In this document: positions 18,001 to 25,800 of the stretch, piece by piece
How the letters are laid out: every line of letters starts with the position of its first letter
How positions within the stretch are numbered: the first letter of the stretch is position 1
Position numbers and translations under genes: made by a program
Notes under the pieces: model-generated
What the model was told of the DNA's origin: nothing
Databases searched by the model: none
The model's input: the letters and a program-made list of their open reading frames with translations, nothing else
NCBI GenBank assembly: GCA_002499545.1
Contig: DAME01000011.1
Span: 20,565-61,666 of the forward strand
Source: Euryarchaeota archaeon UBA88
Lineage (GTDB): Archaea; Thermoplasmatota; Poseidoniia; Poseidoniales; Poseidoniaceae
Length of the DNA stretch: 41,102 bases
Reading direction: 5' to 3'

Positions 18001-19156
18001 CAATGGTTGCACCGGATGGGAGTGCGCTACTGGATGAGAAAGTGTAGCGGTGCCATGGGTAATATCGCATTGTTCCATAGTAGTTGTAGTGGTATCGGTT
18101 GGTACCAGAGTAGCAGTTGTTGTAGTATCGGTAGCAGTATCCACCAGCGTTGGACAAGACCTTGATGGTTGGGTCGATGGCGAGTGGGAACACTCGGTCT
18201 TCGGACATCAACCAATCAGATTCAACAGCCGTGGTCAAGATGACTTGGCTACCAGTAACCTGAATGAAGTAGGTTGCAACGTATGGCTCTTCGCTACCTT
18301 CATCGAGTACGAGTGGTACTGGGATTTCTGCGAGGAGTTCGCCAGTCTCGATGTTTCGAATTTGAAGTGCTTCTTGAGTTTGAGTGATGTCTTCTCCGAG
18401 CATTTCATCTCCGAGGAAGAGGGCGAATCCTGAAGGAAGTTGAAGTCCCTCAGCAAAACCGAACCATGCAGCGTGAGGCTCCAAAACTGGGCGCTCATCG
18501 ATGACGAGATGTTGCTTGAGTTGCGTGCTCTCGACAGTGTAGTCGAGGCTGAAACCTTCAGCGACCGGGTACCGGATCATGTTTCCTCCAACCGTGACTC
18601 CGTCGTTCGAAGGAGCGGCTTGGAAAGGCTCTGGTGATGTACCGGTTTCATCGATAATCACAAGCATTGGATTAATTCCAGTGATGATTGGATCGACGAA
18701 TTGGTTTGGTTGTACAGCAACACCGTATGACATCTCAGCAGCAAAGTGGGTTTCGAACGTGTTTTCCGTTACTTCCCAGCCGTTTGCTGTTGCGACAACA
18801 TTCAAGTTGATGTCTTCCCAAGCACCGTTTTCTTCCAGGAAGTGGACAGGTGTTGCGTGCGTGAGCTGCGCAATCTTGCCGTCTTCGAGGACGAAAGCCT
18901 TGGTAGTTTGGTCTCTCATGCCGATCAGTTCATCGGATGGTTCATATTCATAGTCTACAGTCTTCACAGTATCTGGCAAAGCGAAGAAATCATCCTCCGC
19001 TGCTTCGTTTGCGTTCACAAACTCTGCTCCACTTTCGTTGTTGTCAACGAACCCTGCCATAGGCATTAGGGCCATCAATGCGCACAACAAAAGTGCGATG
19101 CCAATACCGCTGAAGACTGACTTTTGCTTGGTTGTTTTATTTTGTTTTCCCAACAT
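5531..19156 (-). CDS. Giant secreted beta-helix surface protein with C-terminal transmembrane segment and fused archaeal pilin-like module
   Basis: The product is about 4541 residues. The ATG at 19156 is preferred over one 13 codons upstream because GAGGTGA lies 5 nt before it and it places the signal peptide at the N-terminus (KKT-like basic start, then GIGIALLLCALMALMP). Residues ~35-325 end in FPLAIDPTI, as in WapA/RHS-type N-domains, and a Tyr-rich DNRLRE-like module follows (~330-540). Then come nidogen- and Ig-like sandwiches, some repeated. Parallel beta-helix regions run from about 1315 to 3430, interrupted by a Tyr-rich module (~2240-2365) and a CarboxypepD_reg-like domain (~2600-2700). 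A DOMON/CBM9-like domain (~3450-3640) and cadherin-like modules with VNDAPV linkers (~3720-4110) follow. A membrane segment (~4324-4345) is followed by RR and an acidic stretch, then a pilin-like module (~4364-4541). Cell-surface adhesion or envelope structure is inferred. The frame is uninterrupted. Confidence 0.9.
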   Translation of the reverse strand: MLGKQNKTTKQKSVFSGIGIALLLCALMALMPMAGFVDNNESGAEFVNANEAAEDDFFALPDTVKTVDYEYEPSDELIGMRDQTTKAFVLEDGKIAQLTHATPVHFLEENGAWEDINLNVVATANGWEVTENTFETHFAAEMSYGVAVQPNQFVDPIITGINPMLVIIDETGTSPEPFQAAPSNDGVTVGGNMIRYPVAEGFSLDYTVESTQLKQHLVIDERPVLEPHAAWFGFAEGLQLPSGFALFLGDEMLGEDITQTQEALQIRNIETGELLAEIPVPLVLDEGSEEPYVATYFIQVTGSQVILTTAVESDWLMSEDRVFPLAIDPTIKVLSNAGGYCYRYYNNCYSGTNRYHYNYYGTMRYYPWHRYTFSSSSALPSGATIDSIAWKTYWAYKSGASHTTYATVLENCGAGSPGSYYSHAIPTSTCSGALTGSQVLSGSSYNNANSWRMIRSVANSATFDSYTAGTGWKTADVCTTASTCASGTAAGYITSAQTNSGTLGLSQYSTTSSYMYSYTRNSGTYNSYIEIVYSGGTDADAPVSSFIPYTGLTSYVEGERTFFTTLTDLSGIDTTSANKPTLYYSLNNGSFTSVGASSIGTCSSTSSECRFSATTADISAGDYVQYYWKYQDLNTAGGANVGYDPALTGTQTTPTPYYFAVDDITDAGTTKKMTVLTTDVHAGSTYNPNSAASSLDRQFTHFDNSDEFYFEFDVSSCGTGTSACWSTYQSGSSYYFYNNWITQHTTTASSGYNGIGGTRSNIMPLHQDSSGYLYTNAKNGPGTNLAFHYHASSDAFAMVGIGTEPTIESKLTGGDDADSSRGSGYADGYKITLGSDYGGQMGKFSFGNATGGAGTNANRLCVGTNGWISFWRSPYSSYNDCSPSYSYAGSYGGLPTSTWSGFALGTGYYGGQASTGTVTYKFSSVKPTPDTFKPVFDHSPLADSHSKDRSISAKISDGGDPPAGLNVSTTAGVGPTLYYRITTADGTTGSWTSSVMTQESGKTRSECAIDVCTWSADVDDLERGDSVEYYMTAQDVSTIGVNSETTSTESFSVGDPTKMFIVEWRDMAYTGTGSANACTYQAVFYDVTNEIEFKYADSCYVQYDAATVGFMDQTRTKGQTIRQNSGTTFKGTNVHPSNYRISTDSGDGSFESFTRGLTPLVNADASNIMGSSSGSPSGYYCGSSYYWNTWASKCADNIPMPTGFNFTYFGTDYNYTDSNDRINLGRHGNMHFLDSGSTSLVRSMTTWYGNMPSLPYSSSTYARAGTIAPYWSYYGTYYCYQNSNMDCGVYYRTMPFEGKGTDVTSDITQDTTWDLTDSPIRINPSNDYLSVSADLTIQAGTVIEVADGKGISFDGACDQMTINGNATHPVSFTNGSSGGEWLGIAFTDSCSTGTDDRHVFSYVDFNNTSDAVIAAGSRHGSSPSTNANVGNFTMDHVTFTNVGSAFSHGSGQGTVVSMNEFEIDGTDNSCFSFAEDSVVTLTEGTMKDCNKDGGATDGAIVNVAGSTSGSLFLENTTITNAYNNLISTDFVTVTVTNVTATATSAQTGSALSSSAGASSDVVLYNFDAADYDSVTINAIDSLHMNDVDFGTADMMLYPGGASSTAVGPAGDNAIFDTVTAGDVIMNDIQPGTFDDVSIGDLSMSGNPQAADSVVMNNLVASDVSLTDCGWTIEASNMAVSSVVSNGCSAASNTWVISDSTISHTSSSSAADAFYARYSDVTIGETAITTASGSTTFIAKADTNSDIRLIDVTQNGNDCADSTGSTSNCDVDVASSSGEIWYGGTATVRTYRIALVNSVPTNVFKSGHTVTAGVVDSSTSELFEVGSHVTDSTGTATVWVITGDETGNAYEDHNIRAFGPAGQNETLVSSSWYPTSGFTIGDSIDLLLEPAPVDFDQAAMDCAWMDAYVDPNNGAQLPTNGTTANGDTIFEFDGTPMTLSADLTLDGCVIVLKGSSLKVKSTATSSPVLTLTDGGKVVVTTSPDTGALGAISAISSTYGLHIDIQAGTLEVDGGTVRDIAEDVSAGGALLIGEGATLKMMNGGTIYGSSASSDSMATVKVDGGTVNIADSSIINNGQTGTALWVEGSGGTIDNIVVKNAAIGIQSYNGAPQVDGFTSTDNTVGVDVYGGMSLPTVYRSPLLSGESTGWTTYKIDLSTYLSDDYLQVGWNSIYGGGNAHPTNNYATSKYYMITDRYNIEFEDDSGSVWNITSSDDLGYYPYGSDDPASGDGTHATYAAGATGGVPSWSCDYYGYSYGPNYQTYEGYFYYMWNYWNGGPQSNPGFPGYYEAPDEFGFGWEDIEDVSPDGSYAARYPYHYWGFYYTSYHGGTNGPLTPPEGYGGGYPSSYNVCVDYAYSYYMSAGEGARLTMPTVDISASNISKVSLYIDVLHNRADNFQDRLEFVARSGDDAADLGEYMRESGTPLFKDGVISGADVGISAGGAYAAANFEDIEVNNPVDAGMEITGQIVSVVDGLEVTGGTYGVLIGNTASGSCDLSNLDLDGQGTAGVYYTSDLAGAVTGTVANSAGAAFKYGVNTDNDQTFDSMTISSNAVGIDNAGTGDITLTDVTMSNTKDFVISSSSKVEFIEGIVDSSSVEVTGIGEFSRMRELAVGLTADGSAVAGATVTLLDASGAAAGTGITDSTGVANDLTFETEHVDASGLTTPSLAGYQAMSVAEVDYFYTSSTNNKADFRYASQAVSLSDASGNTASVALTTQITERVCWYSTSTLYDTISPCAGYLSTSGTRTLSDGNGGTLTEYGYYSALTTSQANKVIMFDTPYIYLKPSTTYDFNGSTILSTGAYSYYDSQRWYTRSPYGAEVYMNDAAVYGVTPDTANDGMFGVEIGYYGSPITTLVANNTVFSNLAKIEMTNGYRSTWSSYNWEIDEVSITNSSISHFKGYSELNSAIQNTDICIELGGGDGAVIDSNTFNNCGVGVQLQRSAYFNYHTADSYGADNATISNNVFNDGGEIADVWLYTGGYSDDAVITGNTINNANTNGNAAAIAVYSGKNLRATITDNVINSIGDGITITQGEDFEISGNTITGVGNQYAGIHATGGYGDIHNNTLVDTDGGLYIDTPAGPPAPSISLCTINSYSYNYGPAVCQANLGAGKTMNVNINTDSWGYEASITILKPDGTTDTWSTNTFASNTDYSPLVTYTDAGNYTLTLRDSYGDGGTNVYMVEAATAGGYSGPTIADNTIQTSVGRTAPNAVGLIYEDCAGVSINSARNEVNVMDTAMMISNCDVTDVGSVLQGMADTVTVGIDADDDNGDSLVLSGTIINGFATGVEKTSGALTLTGDASISGDEYGVYVDDATVIAINAEVNGGSTGTGLHVVDSDDVWVYPMDASGLVGMYVENSPFRWDGGTSTATTALQVEESQGSVENITWSDSTTQVNAGSNAYVTSIGNTIDASKLVVAASATIDEANLFSMDSTHLESAPTKEVAMLIQSTDGTRASYVSTTFQPEVMVVDGSDSDWNGGNALNPSGYAMPGLMSGDGTNDMMVTYIEGDDLYIGLTGEDFTASDALIYLSVDGSGSSTGYNLGGAHTLPYQANYVLWIDDADNYALYSYGFLGWGPTSLSNAAVDVASSDSMTEISIPFSRIGGTPEQVDIVTIVQGETTADVSTVHPTQTIDSTNTLQSFTEYMTVELTHNDLSDGAIDDEVLVYRSYKGSNSPSVAKNYDVMIKTEADCEFDWATSNDISLATNVEISLDMKRACPEIQATLADITVTEDSEAYVISLTNLADDVQDLEADLTWTSADGNLVAHDNVLVDWGQNGHTVTITPLTDQFGTIEYEFEVTDSNGLTDSKNITFEVTNVNDAPVICNVEDSGCMPIFSEDANFSNILAEGFGTHSKFLGDVSNASKSYIRDMANEQSPDRQVYDWDATVPEECIAFGVEVNLLNELIITENTSNEKGGSCVITLTLEDDGSENTDATPYDVTFSVAPVNDAPFIELLDADSNALLKNTAGDKATYIGDYITMTEDDTNLDNLTWSLLPLMNDIDHEVPSDLTWTVEPVSTCDYTNYFTTEIVGTDLVFTLVPDATTTAPTWQIDYLNDNGIHQLKPNNQFYCSINMVLKDTAAAPSHTPNYDPAIMPIADYQQQMDSEVIRVQITNVPERVADYSFNAESGLSYNGVSNIMTGTYVPVTVNVDAGGDEGPYTYDHMLAVTFHTNGHSEDEVTKYYAVPDYGTSMPIHEDVYITKDTTHVEVTMDVLTCLNDPCDLTVPAADRFQADDPSSHRTSTGGEWSMPGQYGTSLTETSNRRPMLEDSNWCNNRLTTLEANDTSGWDACSHFITDDTSMNYGDFVRTGQALPNVVRTIGASAVPSFTPSIVVVSLTGLFVGALTLSSRRADDEEEVIESLEDNDMAVSPVIATILMVAITVVLSGVIYVWASSLADTDVKGVPRVTFDIEDIDSFDADKGHWRITVQSAETDLATQAVEVRVFYVDATGTAQIVTYNMADTNGVYGFNPANSDSMVTFVDQVNSEGENKISTFNTGDTIFVRTHDADGTPLEDVTITLSYAPNVGQGALLRTWGGLAYNLNA

Positions 19157-19546
19157 GTCATTCACCTCATACGGATTGTATGCAAAGCATCCCACGCCTT
19201 ATTCCCCTTATAGCGGTTGGGGTGCAAAATGTTTGATTTACAACATTGAATCTCAATATATCAACGAGTTGCTGCGATGTATTCGAGCACGCAAGTGGTA
19301 CATTCGATTTGTAAAAGTAACATCTTGAACATGCAATATATCCTTGAGAGGGGATGGATGATTTGACAGATCGATGAAGTTGGCTGGATACATTCAATCC
19401 ATGATCAACACAATCGAGATAATCTCATTGATGTGTTGAGTAGAAGAAGTAGAAAAGTAAGGTTGCCGAGAGGGCCGTCGAAACGGCCCCCTCAGCGGCT
19501 CTCCCCTCCAAGGAAGGGTGTGTTTGCTTCAGGGTTGGACGTGAGA
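19157..19546 (-). promoter_or_regulatory. 390-bp intergenic region between two surface genes, with TATA box and Shine-Dalgarno of the giant gene
   Basis: This gene-free stretch carries, on the minus strand, a TATA-like CTATAAGG (19213-19206) centred about 54 nt before the ATG at 19156 and a Shine-Dalgarno GAGGTGA (19168-19162). That predicts a leader of roughly 28 nt. The part nearer 19546 holds the terminator hairpin of the 1027-residue protein gene. An imperfect inverted repeat (CAACACA 19406-19412 with TGTGTTG 19432-19438) lies between them. The rest is AT-rich with no ORF of interest. Confidence 0.6.
19465..19499 (-). terminator. Hairpin with TTCG loop and T-rich tail downstream of the CARDB/FN3 surface gene
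   Basis: On the minus strand GGCCGT-TTCG-ACGGCC forms a perfect inner stem, extended outward by GAG/CTC and GCCG/CGGC with small internal bulges. It is followed by the T-rich run TTACTTTTCTACTTCTTCT. It lies about 50 bp after the stop codon at 19547 and separates this gene from the giant gene downstream. Confidence 0.7.
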
Positions 19547-22500
19547 TCAGTAGTCCCAGTCCTTTCCTTCGTCGCCATCTCCTCCACGAGAGAGGATGAA
19601 GGCTCCAACGATGAAAGCAACGACGACTACGCCACCAATGACGCCCCATGTCCATGTTGGGACACCTGAAGCAGCAGCATCATCACCGATGATGTCTGTG
19701 TTGTCATCGACGTTGCTGTTGTCTGCGTCACGCTGGTAGTCAATACTGTTCATCGAACCGGCTGCTGCCGAGTTACCAAGTGCGTCAACGGGCACTGCGG
19801 TAAAGTGGTAAGTGAAGGTTCCAGGTGACATAGGCATAGCAAATGTAGCGGAGGTCGTTGGTGTTGTTTCACAGTTTGCAGGCATGTTAGCAGCATCGAA
19901 GGTGTTCTTTTGCCAGCATACATTCCATTCTGCAACATCGGATTGGTCTCCAGTAGCAGTCCATGCAACAGTCCATTCGTCGCCCATTGCGGAAACGGTT
20001 AGGTCAGTTGCGGAAACATCGCCGTCAACCTGTCGGTCAACAACCACATCTGCAGAGCCCACTGGGCTGCTGCAGCCAATTTCGTTGCAGACAGCAACGT
20101 GAACGTTCAGCGAAGTGCCGTGAGCGATGGAATTGTCGCTGTACTTGTAGGAGGTAGCTCCTACTGCAAGACCAGCAGTGAACGGATCATCACATCCAGC
20201 AGCACCTTCACAGATTGTGATATCGATGCTGTCGTCAGCGAGCATTGTGCCGTTAATGTTCCAGTTTAGCTGTATCTCACCGGACTTGGCAGCAGCGGCG
20301 CTGAAGCCAGTCACGATTGCGTCAGGAACATCTGCCTGTGCGAGTGAGCCACCCATCAGTACCAGCGAGCCTTGAGCAAGGACTGGTGAACTGGATGGGA
20401 AGGTGTAAGCGAACGAACCAGTGGTTGCATCAACGTCGGTTGAGGCGTCGCTGATCAGTGTCCACATTCCACCATCGCTCACATACCAGAGGGAAGTGGC
20501 TTCCAAACTCTTAGCGTAGTGAACGCTCATCGACTGCGACAATACATCGCCTGCCGAGTAGGTTGTACCAGGCACGTAATCGATTGCACCAACTGCATTG
20601 TAGGTACCGGAGTAACCTGGAAGTTCGGTGTTAGCGTAGTCGTTCAATTCACCGTCTGTTGCTGTGAGAGTGAAAGCACTCACTGCGAAATACTGGATTG
20701 CATATTCGAGGGTAAGTCCACTGTCGGTGGTTGCTGATGCACCGCCGTTATTCCAAATACTCAGCATCAATTCTTCGCTGGTTTCGCCACCATGAGCGTC
20801 AAAGACGGTCACAGAGACTGGGAAAGCAGTCACGTATTCGTCAAGAATAATCACTGAGCATGTCAGAGCAATCGAACGCTCGCAACCGGGAAGTGCAGTT
20901 CCTTCATTTCTCCATTCAACTTGAATTCCAGTTCCAGACGGGTCGTCAACATCGAAGACTGAAATAGCCATAGACAGAAGGTCTTCCTGACCGGTGAACA
21001 ATTCTCCGTCATTAAGTAAGTCAAGGGAGAGAATCAACGGTGCGTTGTTGCGGACGTTCAATGTCATGTCTCGGTCGTTGTTGCCCGGACGAGCATCTGT
21101 GGTCTTCTCTTCCATGTGGAGTTGTGCAGAGAACGTGTGGTCTCCGTCAGCAGAAAGTGTCACCATCATACAGGCTGAACCAACGGTGTTCGGTGGTTGC
21201 TCGCCTACTGGTGCTTGACCCATACCGAGTTGAGCGTGAACGTATGCAGGTTCAATTGCCTCACACGAATCGACAACGGCGGTTGTAACGACTCCAGCGG
21301 AATCGGTCATCGACATTGTAACGTTCCAGTCGTAAAGGTTCGATTGGTCGCTGCCGCGATGTTCGACTTGAACGAGGAGGTAAGAGGCTCCAACGTTCAA
21401 TTCTCCACCGGTATCATCGGATACCATGGAGGTACCCTGTCCAGTTCCGTCAGCATTGAATCCTTGTACGACAGTCATCTGAGAGATGCGGATATCGTGG
21501 AAGACTGATGCAAATCCATCAATAGAATCGTCGTTGTTTGAAGAGTATGCGTCAGAGGTAGTTGACTCTTCACACGAATGATCCCAAGTTTCGTTAACAT
21601 CGCTTGCATTGGTTTCCTGACACGAAACAAACATTCCGTACATGTCGTAAGAAATCAACGAGGCCTTCATGCCGTAATCTGCATTTTCGTTGCTAGCGTC
21701 AACGGACAATGAACCTGTCAGCGTCCATGTGGACATGTAGCTGAGAACTGTCCGAGAGCCAGGTGTGATGACTGGTGGGTCGGTCGAAACGTTCTCGAAC
21801 ACGTCGACAGTTGTGACAGTTCCAGCCACGAAGTTGTTGACACTTCCACCATCGATGGAAGTCCCATCGGTGGTCTGAGCAGCCAATACATTACCAACGG
21901 TGTTGATACCGACAGTGACTTCACGAGGGTCGAAGGTATCGCTTCCGTTGGCCTTGACAGTGAGTTGCCAGTTCTTGGTATCAGTTCCGGATTCGGAACC
22001 TTCCATTGGATTGCCATCAGCGTCGAGCCAAGAGAGGTCGAGTTCGATGTCATACCAGTTCTCGACGCTCACGAACACACTTTGTGCATCGTTTCCGGCG
22101 TCGACATCAGGGGAGGCGTCAACCACGATTTGGATCACATACAATCCTTGAATTGGCGACCAAACAATGTCGTTTCCGCCAGAGGTCAGTGTGAGTTTTC
22201 CGCCACCAAGGACGTCACCAGATCCAAGTGCACCAAAGTCACATAGTTGTGCATTCGCACAGATGACATCGTTGTTGGTCCAGGTAAGGTCTTGACCAGT
22301 GGAATCCTTCGCAACCATGCTCGGATTTCCAGCAGCATCCGAAAGATACACTGTTACAGTGTAAGTCATTTCAGTGATGTCTGCATCCCCGCTGTTCTGA
22401 ATGTAAGCAGAGAACGTTGTCTCTTCGCCTACTTTCATGACGTTGCGGCATGTTGCCTGATTACAGACAGTTTCTTTCGGGTTTGTAATAGCAACCATTT

Positions 22501-22630
22501 CGGCATCGGCACCCGCTCGGGCACCAGTGTCTTCAATTACTACATTTTCTTCTAACTCGGCGACATTGAAACCTGAGAGAGCACTCACAAGCATCAAGGC
22601 GACGAGAATCATTGGGGTTGTTTTACGCAT
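19547..22630 (-). CDS. Secreted, membrane-anchored CARDB/FN3-like surface protein
   Basis: The 1027-residue protein has an N-terminal signal peptide (MRKTTP, then MILVALMLVSALSG). A CARDB-like domain covers about 45-180 (VGEETTFSAYIQNSGDADI is typical), followed by more beta-sandwich repeats with paired Cys. An Ig-like stretch near 560-640 refers to opposing VDDPSG strands. Two fibronectin-III-like domains lie at about 765-955 (SGEIQLNWNING, EWTVAWTATGD). It ends with a polar stalk, a single membrane helix (WGVIGGVVVVAFIVGAFIL, about 994-1012) and a short charged cytoplasmic tail. It is encoded between the giant beta-helix protein and an ABC exporter, all on the same strand, and has its own TATA box and Shine-Dalgarno. 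An envelope or adhesion role is inferred; no enzymatic motif is visible. Confidence 0.88.
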   Translation of the reverse strand: MRKTTPMILVALMLVSALSGFNVAELEENVVIEDTGARAGADAEMVAITNPKETVCNQATCRNVMKVGEETTFSAYIQNSGDADITEMTYTVTVYLSDAAGNPSMVAKDSTGQDLTWTNNDVICANAQLCDFGALGSGDVLGGGKLTLTSGGNDIVWSPIQGLYVIQIVVDASPDVDAGNDAQSVFVSVENWYDIELDLSWLDADGNPMEGSESGTDTKNWQLTVKANGSDTFDPREVTVGINTVGNVLAAQTTDGTSIDGGSVNNFVAGTVTTVDVFENVSTDPPVITPGSRTVLSYMSTWTLTGSLSVDASNENADYGMKASLISYDMYGMFVSCQETNASDVNETWDHSCEESTTSDAYSSNNDDSIDGFASVFHDIRISQMTVVQGFNADGTGQGTSMVSDDTGGELNVGASYLLVQVEHRGSDQSNLYDWNVTMSMTDSAGVVTTAVVDSCEAIEPAYVHAQLGMGQAPVGEQPPNTVGSACMMVTLSADGDHTFSAQLHMEEKTTDARPGNNDRDMTLNVRNNAPLILSLDLLNDGELFTGQEDLLSMAISVFDVDDPSGTGIQVEWRNEGTALPGCERSIALTCSVIILDEYVTAFPVSVTVFDAHGGETSEELMLSIWNNGGASATTDSGLTLEYAIQYFAVSAFTLTATDGELNDYANTELPGYSGTYNAVGAIDYVPGTTYSAGDVLSQSMSVHYAKSLEATSLWYVSDGGMWTLISDASTDVDATTGSFAYTFPSSSPVLAQGSLVLMGGSLAQADVPDAIVTGFSAAAAKSGEIQLNWNINGTMLADDSIDITICEGAAGCDDPFTAGLAVGATSYKYSDNSIAHGTSLNVHVAVCNEIGCSSPVGSADVVVDRQVDGDVSATDLTVSAMGDEWTVAWTATGDQSDVAEWNVCWQKNTFDAANMPANCETTPTTSATFAMPMSPGTFTYHFTAVPVDALGNSAAAGSMNSIDYQRDADNSNVDDNTDIIGDDAAASGVPTWTWGVIGGVVVVAFIVGAFILSRGGDGDEGKDWDY

Positions 22631-22636
22631 ATCTAT

Positions 22637-22684
22637 ACCTCCGATGGTTCGGTAATTCTTCCCACGAAAAGCGTCGTATTTATA
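22637..22684 (-). promoter_or_regulatory. TATA box and strong Shine-Dalgarno of the CARDB/FN3 surface gene
   Basis: On the minus strand TATAAATA (22684-22677) is an excellent archaeal TATA box. GGAGGT (22642-22637) lies 6 nt before the ATG at 22630. The box is about 50 nt upstream of the start, predicting a leader of roughly 25 nt. The layout closely matches that of the neighbouring giant gene. Confidence 0.75.
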
Positions 22685-22808
22685 CTATAGGAGTGGAAAA
22701 AATGGCATTTTCAACCAAATCCGAATCATGATTCCGCTTGGATGAATACGCAGCACCCCGAATAGAACACAATTAGAGTAGAATATTTGTAAAGAGAGAC
22801 ATCATGAG

Positions 22809-22866
22809 AAAAAAATCGATAAATCGAAGAAAATTCCGTCAAAAAGTTACAATACACTTCAAAAAC
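22809..22866 (-). terminator. Oligo-T termination region after the ABC permease
   Basis: Just after the permease stop (22871) the minus strand carries T5 (22865-22861), T5 (22845-22841) and T7 (22815-22809) runs without a hairpin. This is the known form of intrinsic archaeal terminators and separates the ABC operon from the next surface gene. Confidence 0.6.
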
Positions 22867-22870
22867 AATA

Positions 22871-25800
22871 CTACACCCCTCGCAGCGCAGCTGATGCTGG
22901 TACGGTAGTCGCACGCTTTATCGGAATGTATGTGGCAAGGAGTACGAGAATCCATCCACCGAAAAAGATGAGGAAAATAGATTCGAAAGGTAGGCTAAAG
23001 GTCGCTCCTTGATCCTTCCAAAACGACAGATACAGCGCCCGGTGAAATCCGATGGCGATGAGGATTCCATTGACCATACCAAGGACACTGACCCAGGACA
23101 CTTCGATGTAAAAGGACCACAGCACCATGCGTTGCCTATATCCAAGCGCCCTTAGAATTCCAATCGATGTTCTTCGCTCGGATACGGACCGGTAAGTGAC
23201 AACACCGATGCCAGCGATGCCAACGATGAGCCCAAGAGCGAGATAGCCCTCAAAGATGCTGAGCAGAGCCAATACAAGTGATTGTATCAGCAACACTTCA
23301 TCGGAAATTACCGTCACTTGAACGCCTTCAGCGTTCATCAAAGGTTTGAGCTCGAGTTCGAGTTCTGAAGCAGCCTTTCGGACATCGTGCGATTTCCCGG
23401 CAGCGGGAAAATCAACCACTGAATCTCCTGAATATGAGGCGGAGGGTTGTGCATCATTCGAGATGCTCACGTACATGCGAGTTAGGCGTCCATCGAATTG
23501 CTCAATGACGGTTTCATCGTTCATCCAAACACCAGCAGAAAACAGGTATGATGATTGCTCTAGGAATCCTGCAACGATCATTTGGCGTGTGTTACCTGGG
23601 TTGGATAAGTCAATTAGAGTAATTGAATCTCCAATTGAAAAACTTAGGCTAGAAATTCCGCTTCCGTCAGCAAGACTTTCCAGTCCAAACGACGCGTCGA
23701 GGAGGACCAGATCGTCTCGTGAATGAACAACCGACCAGACCTCAAGTTCGCTGCTGCCAAGTGACTCATCCCACGCATGTAATGGAAGGCCTCCATGGTT
23801 CGAGAATGATGGATCAAAGCCGCGTAAAACATACGGCATTCGCTCTCCGTTAGCATCTTGAAGAAATGCTTCACTGCGATGAACTCGCCCTACTGAATCA
23901 ATCAGTTCGACTGAATGGTCGGTGAGGTTCCACAACGCTACATCGTCAGCTAATTCGATTGGACCGGCGCGAGAGCCGGTCAACAGCAGTTCATACTCTC
24001 CTTCAGCTTCTTCGACAAAGGAACTTGAATAATTGTCAAATTGTTCTGTGTATCCCCCCAAAACCACCACCGAAAATACGGTGATTGAAAACATCCCCAT
24101 GACCACCGCAGTCCTGACAGGGGTGGCCAATGGATAGGCGAGGGATACCGGAAGAACCGGGCCCCAGCGCGAGGTGAGTACCTTCGATTTGCCAAGCCTC
24201 CGAACAGCCATCGGCGCTGCACTTGTGAGCAGGAGCACTCCTGCGAATACTTCCACCAAACCCAGCACGATGAACGAGAGTTCGTCTGGCTCCATCGAAC
24301 GACGAACTGGGTCGATTGATGCTAGACCGACTGTCCACACCAACAGTGATGCACCTACCCAAGCCAACGTATTTCTTCCGACATGACGCCATAGGCGCTC
24401 CCACATCGGGGAACGTGTGCGCAGTACAACCGGAAGCTGCCAGGTGAAAACCGGAACCAGTACAACGATACCGCCAACACCAGCAATCACCCATAAAAAG
24501 TACGAGAAGGATGAATCAAGACCGGTGACCAGAAGACTGAGCAGTGAAAGTGAGGCGATACCAAATCCAACAATCTGTACCAGCATCAGCACCCAAGGTA
24601 CTCCTTGAGCTCGCGGTATTCTCCCCCCGCGAAGGGCGAGGACGATGTTCAATTTCGAAGTCCACAATGAAGAGGACCACAAGGTGATGAAGGCGAGCAT
24701 GAAGCCCCATATGGCACCGGATGCAAGCGAAGTCCACGTCCAGTCAAACAGAAATTGATTGGAGCCAACCGATGAGAACATGCCCTGAAACCCAATACTG
24801 ATGAACCATGCGAGGACAATTCCGAAAAGAGAGCCCAGAACGCTTGCAATTGCGGCAACAATGATCCCTTCTTGGACTGCCAGAGCACGAGCGTCTGATT
24901 GTGTGAAGCCGAGTGAACGAAGTGTACCTAGTTCACTTCTACGGGCCTCTGCCAGCATGATTACAATGGTTAGAACCAACAAGATTCCAGCAACGATTGT
25001 GAACGTCCCGAACACCAAAAACATCGCTGAAAGAACCCCCGAAGATTCAGCGGCTAAAGCGGCGGCTTCGATTTTAACTGCACGCACCTGGAGGTCAGCG
25101 TTTGATGCGTTGGATTGTTCGTCGAGCCACGAGGTGAAATCATCGGTTAGTGACGAGTTCCATACGCTTGAATTACTGGAAAAAAGGATGAGCGAGCGTT
25201 CATCCTCCGATGCTGACGCCAATGTTTCAGCATCCGTCAATGCTAGTAGACCGAGAACAACTCCATCAAGTTCCTCAAGGTTATCGAAGGCTTCAGTGTC
25301 GGAATAAGCTCCAGCATGGTACAATCGATAGGCTGTGTTGTCACCAAAAGCGTACGGAATGAGACCTTTGACCCACACTTCGCTTTCATTGACCGAGAGA
25401 TTGAGTTGGTTCAAACGTTGACTCAGTTGAACCTCGCCCTGCGATACGGAAACGGTTGTGTTGACACCACCGAACGCCAAAAAGAGTTGAGGCAGCGTGC
25501 CAAAGCCTCCCGCAGTAGAGACTATCGGAATACGAATGCTTTCAATTGATTGCGATGCATGATTCCAGCGCATTAGACCTTGTTCAAACGTGCACCAATG
25601 ATTGTCACCCATCGAAAGAGAAGCGATTAAATCGCATTGCATGTGCAGATCTACGTCTGCTTGTACCGTGACTTCAGGCGGGAATTGTGATGAGGAAATC
25701 TCCGTGAAATTCGAATCCACGTCAGGTGATGAAGCGGCGTACTGAGTCGTAGAAAGGAGTCCCTCGATTTCAAGATACACACCACCATCAACAACCAGGT

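Noticed and set aside
19406..19438. Operator-like inverted repeat in the surface-gene intergenic region
   Set aside because: The palindrome is imperfect, lies more than 200 bp from the promoter of the downstream gene and could be part of the terminator region. Not strong enough to call an operator.
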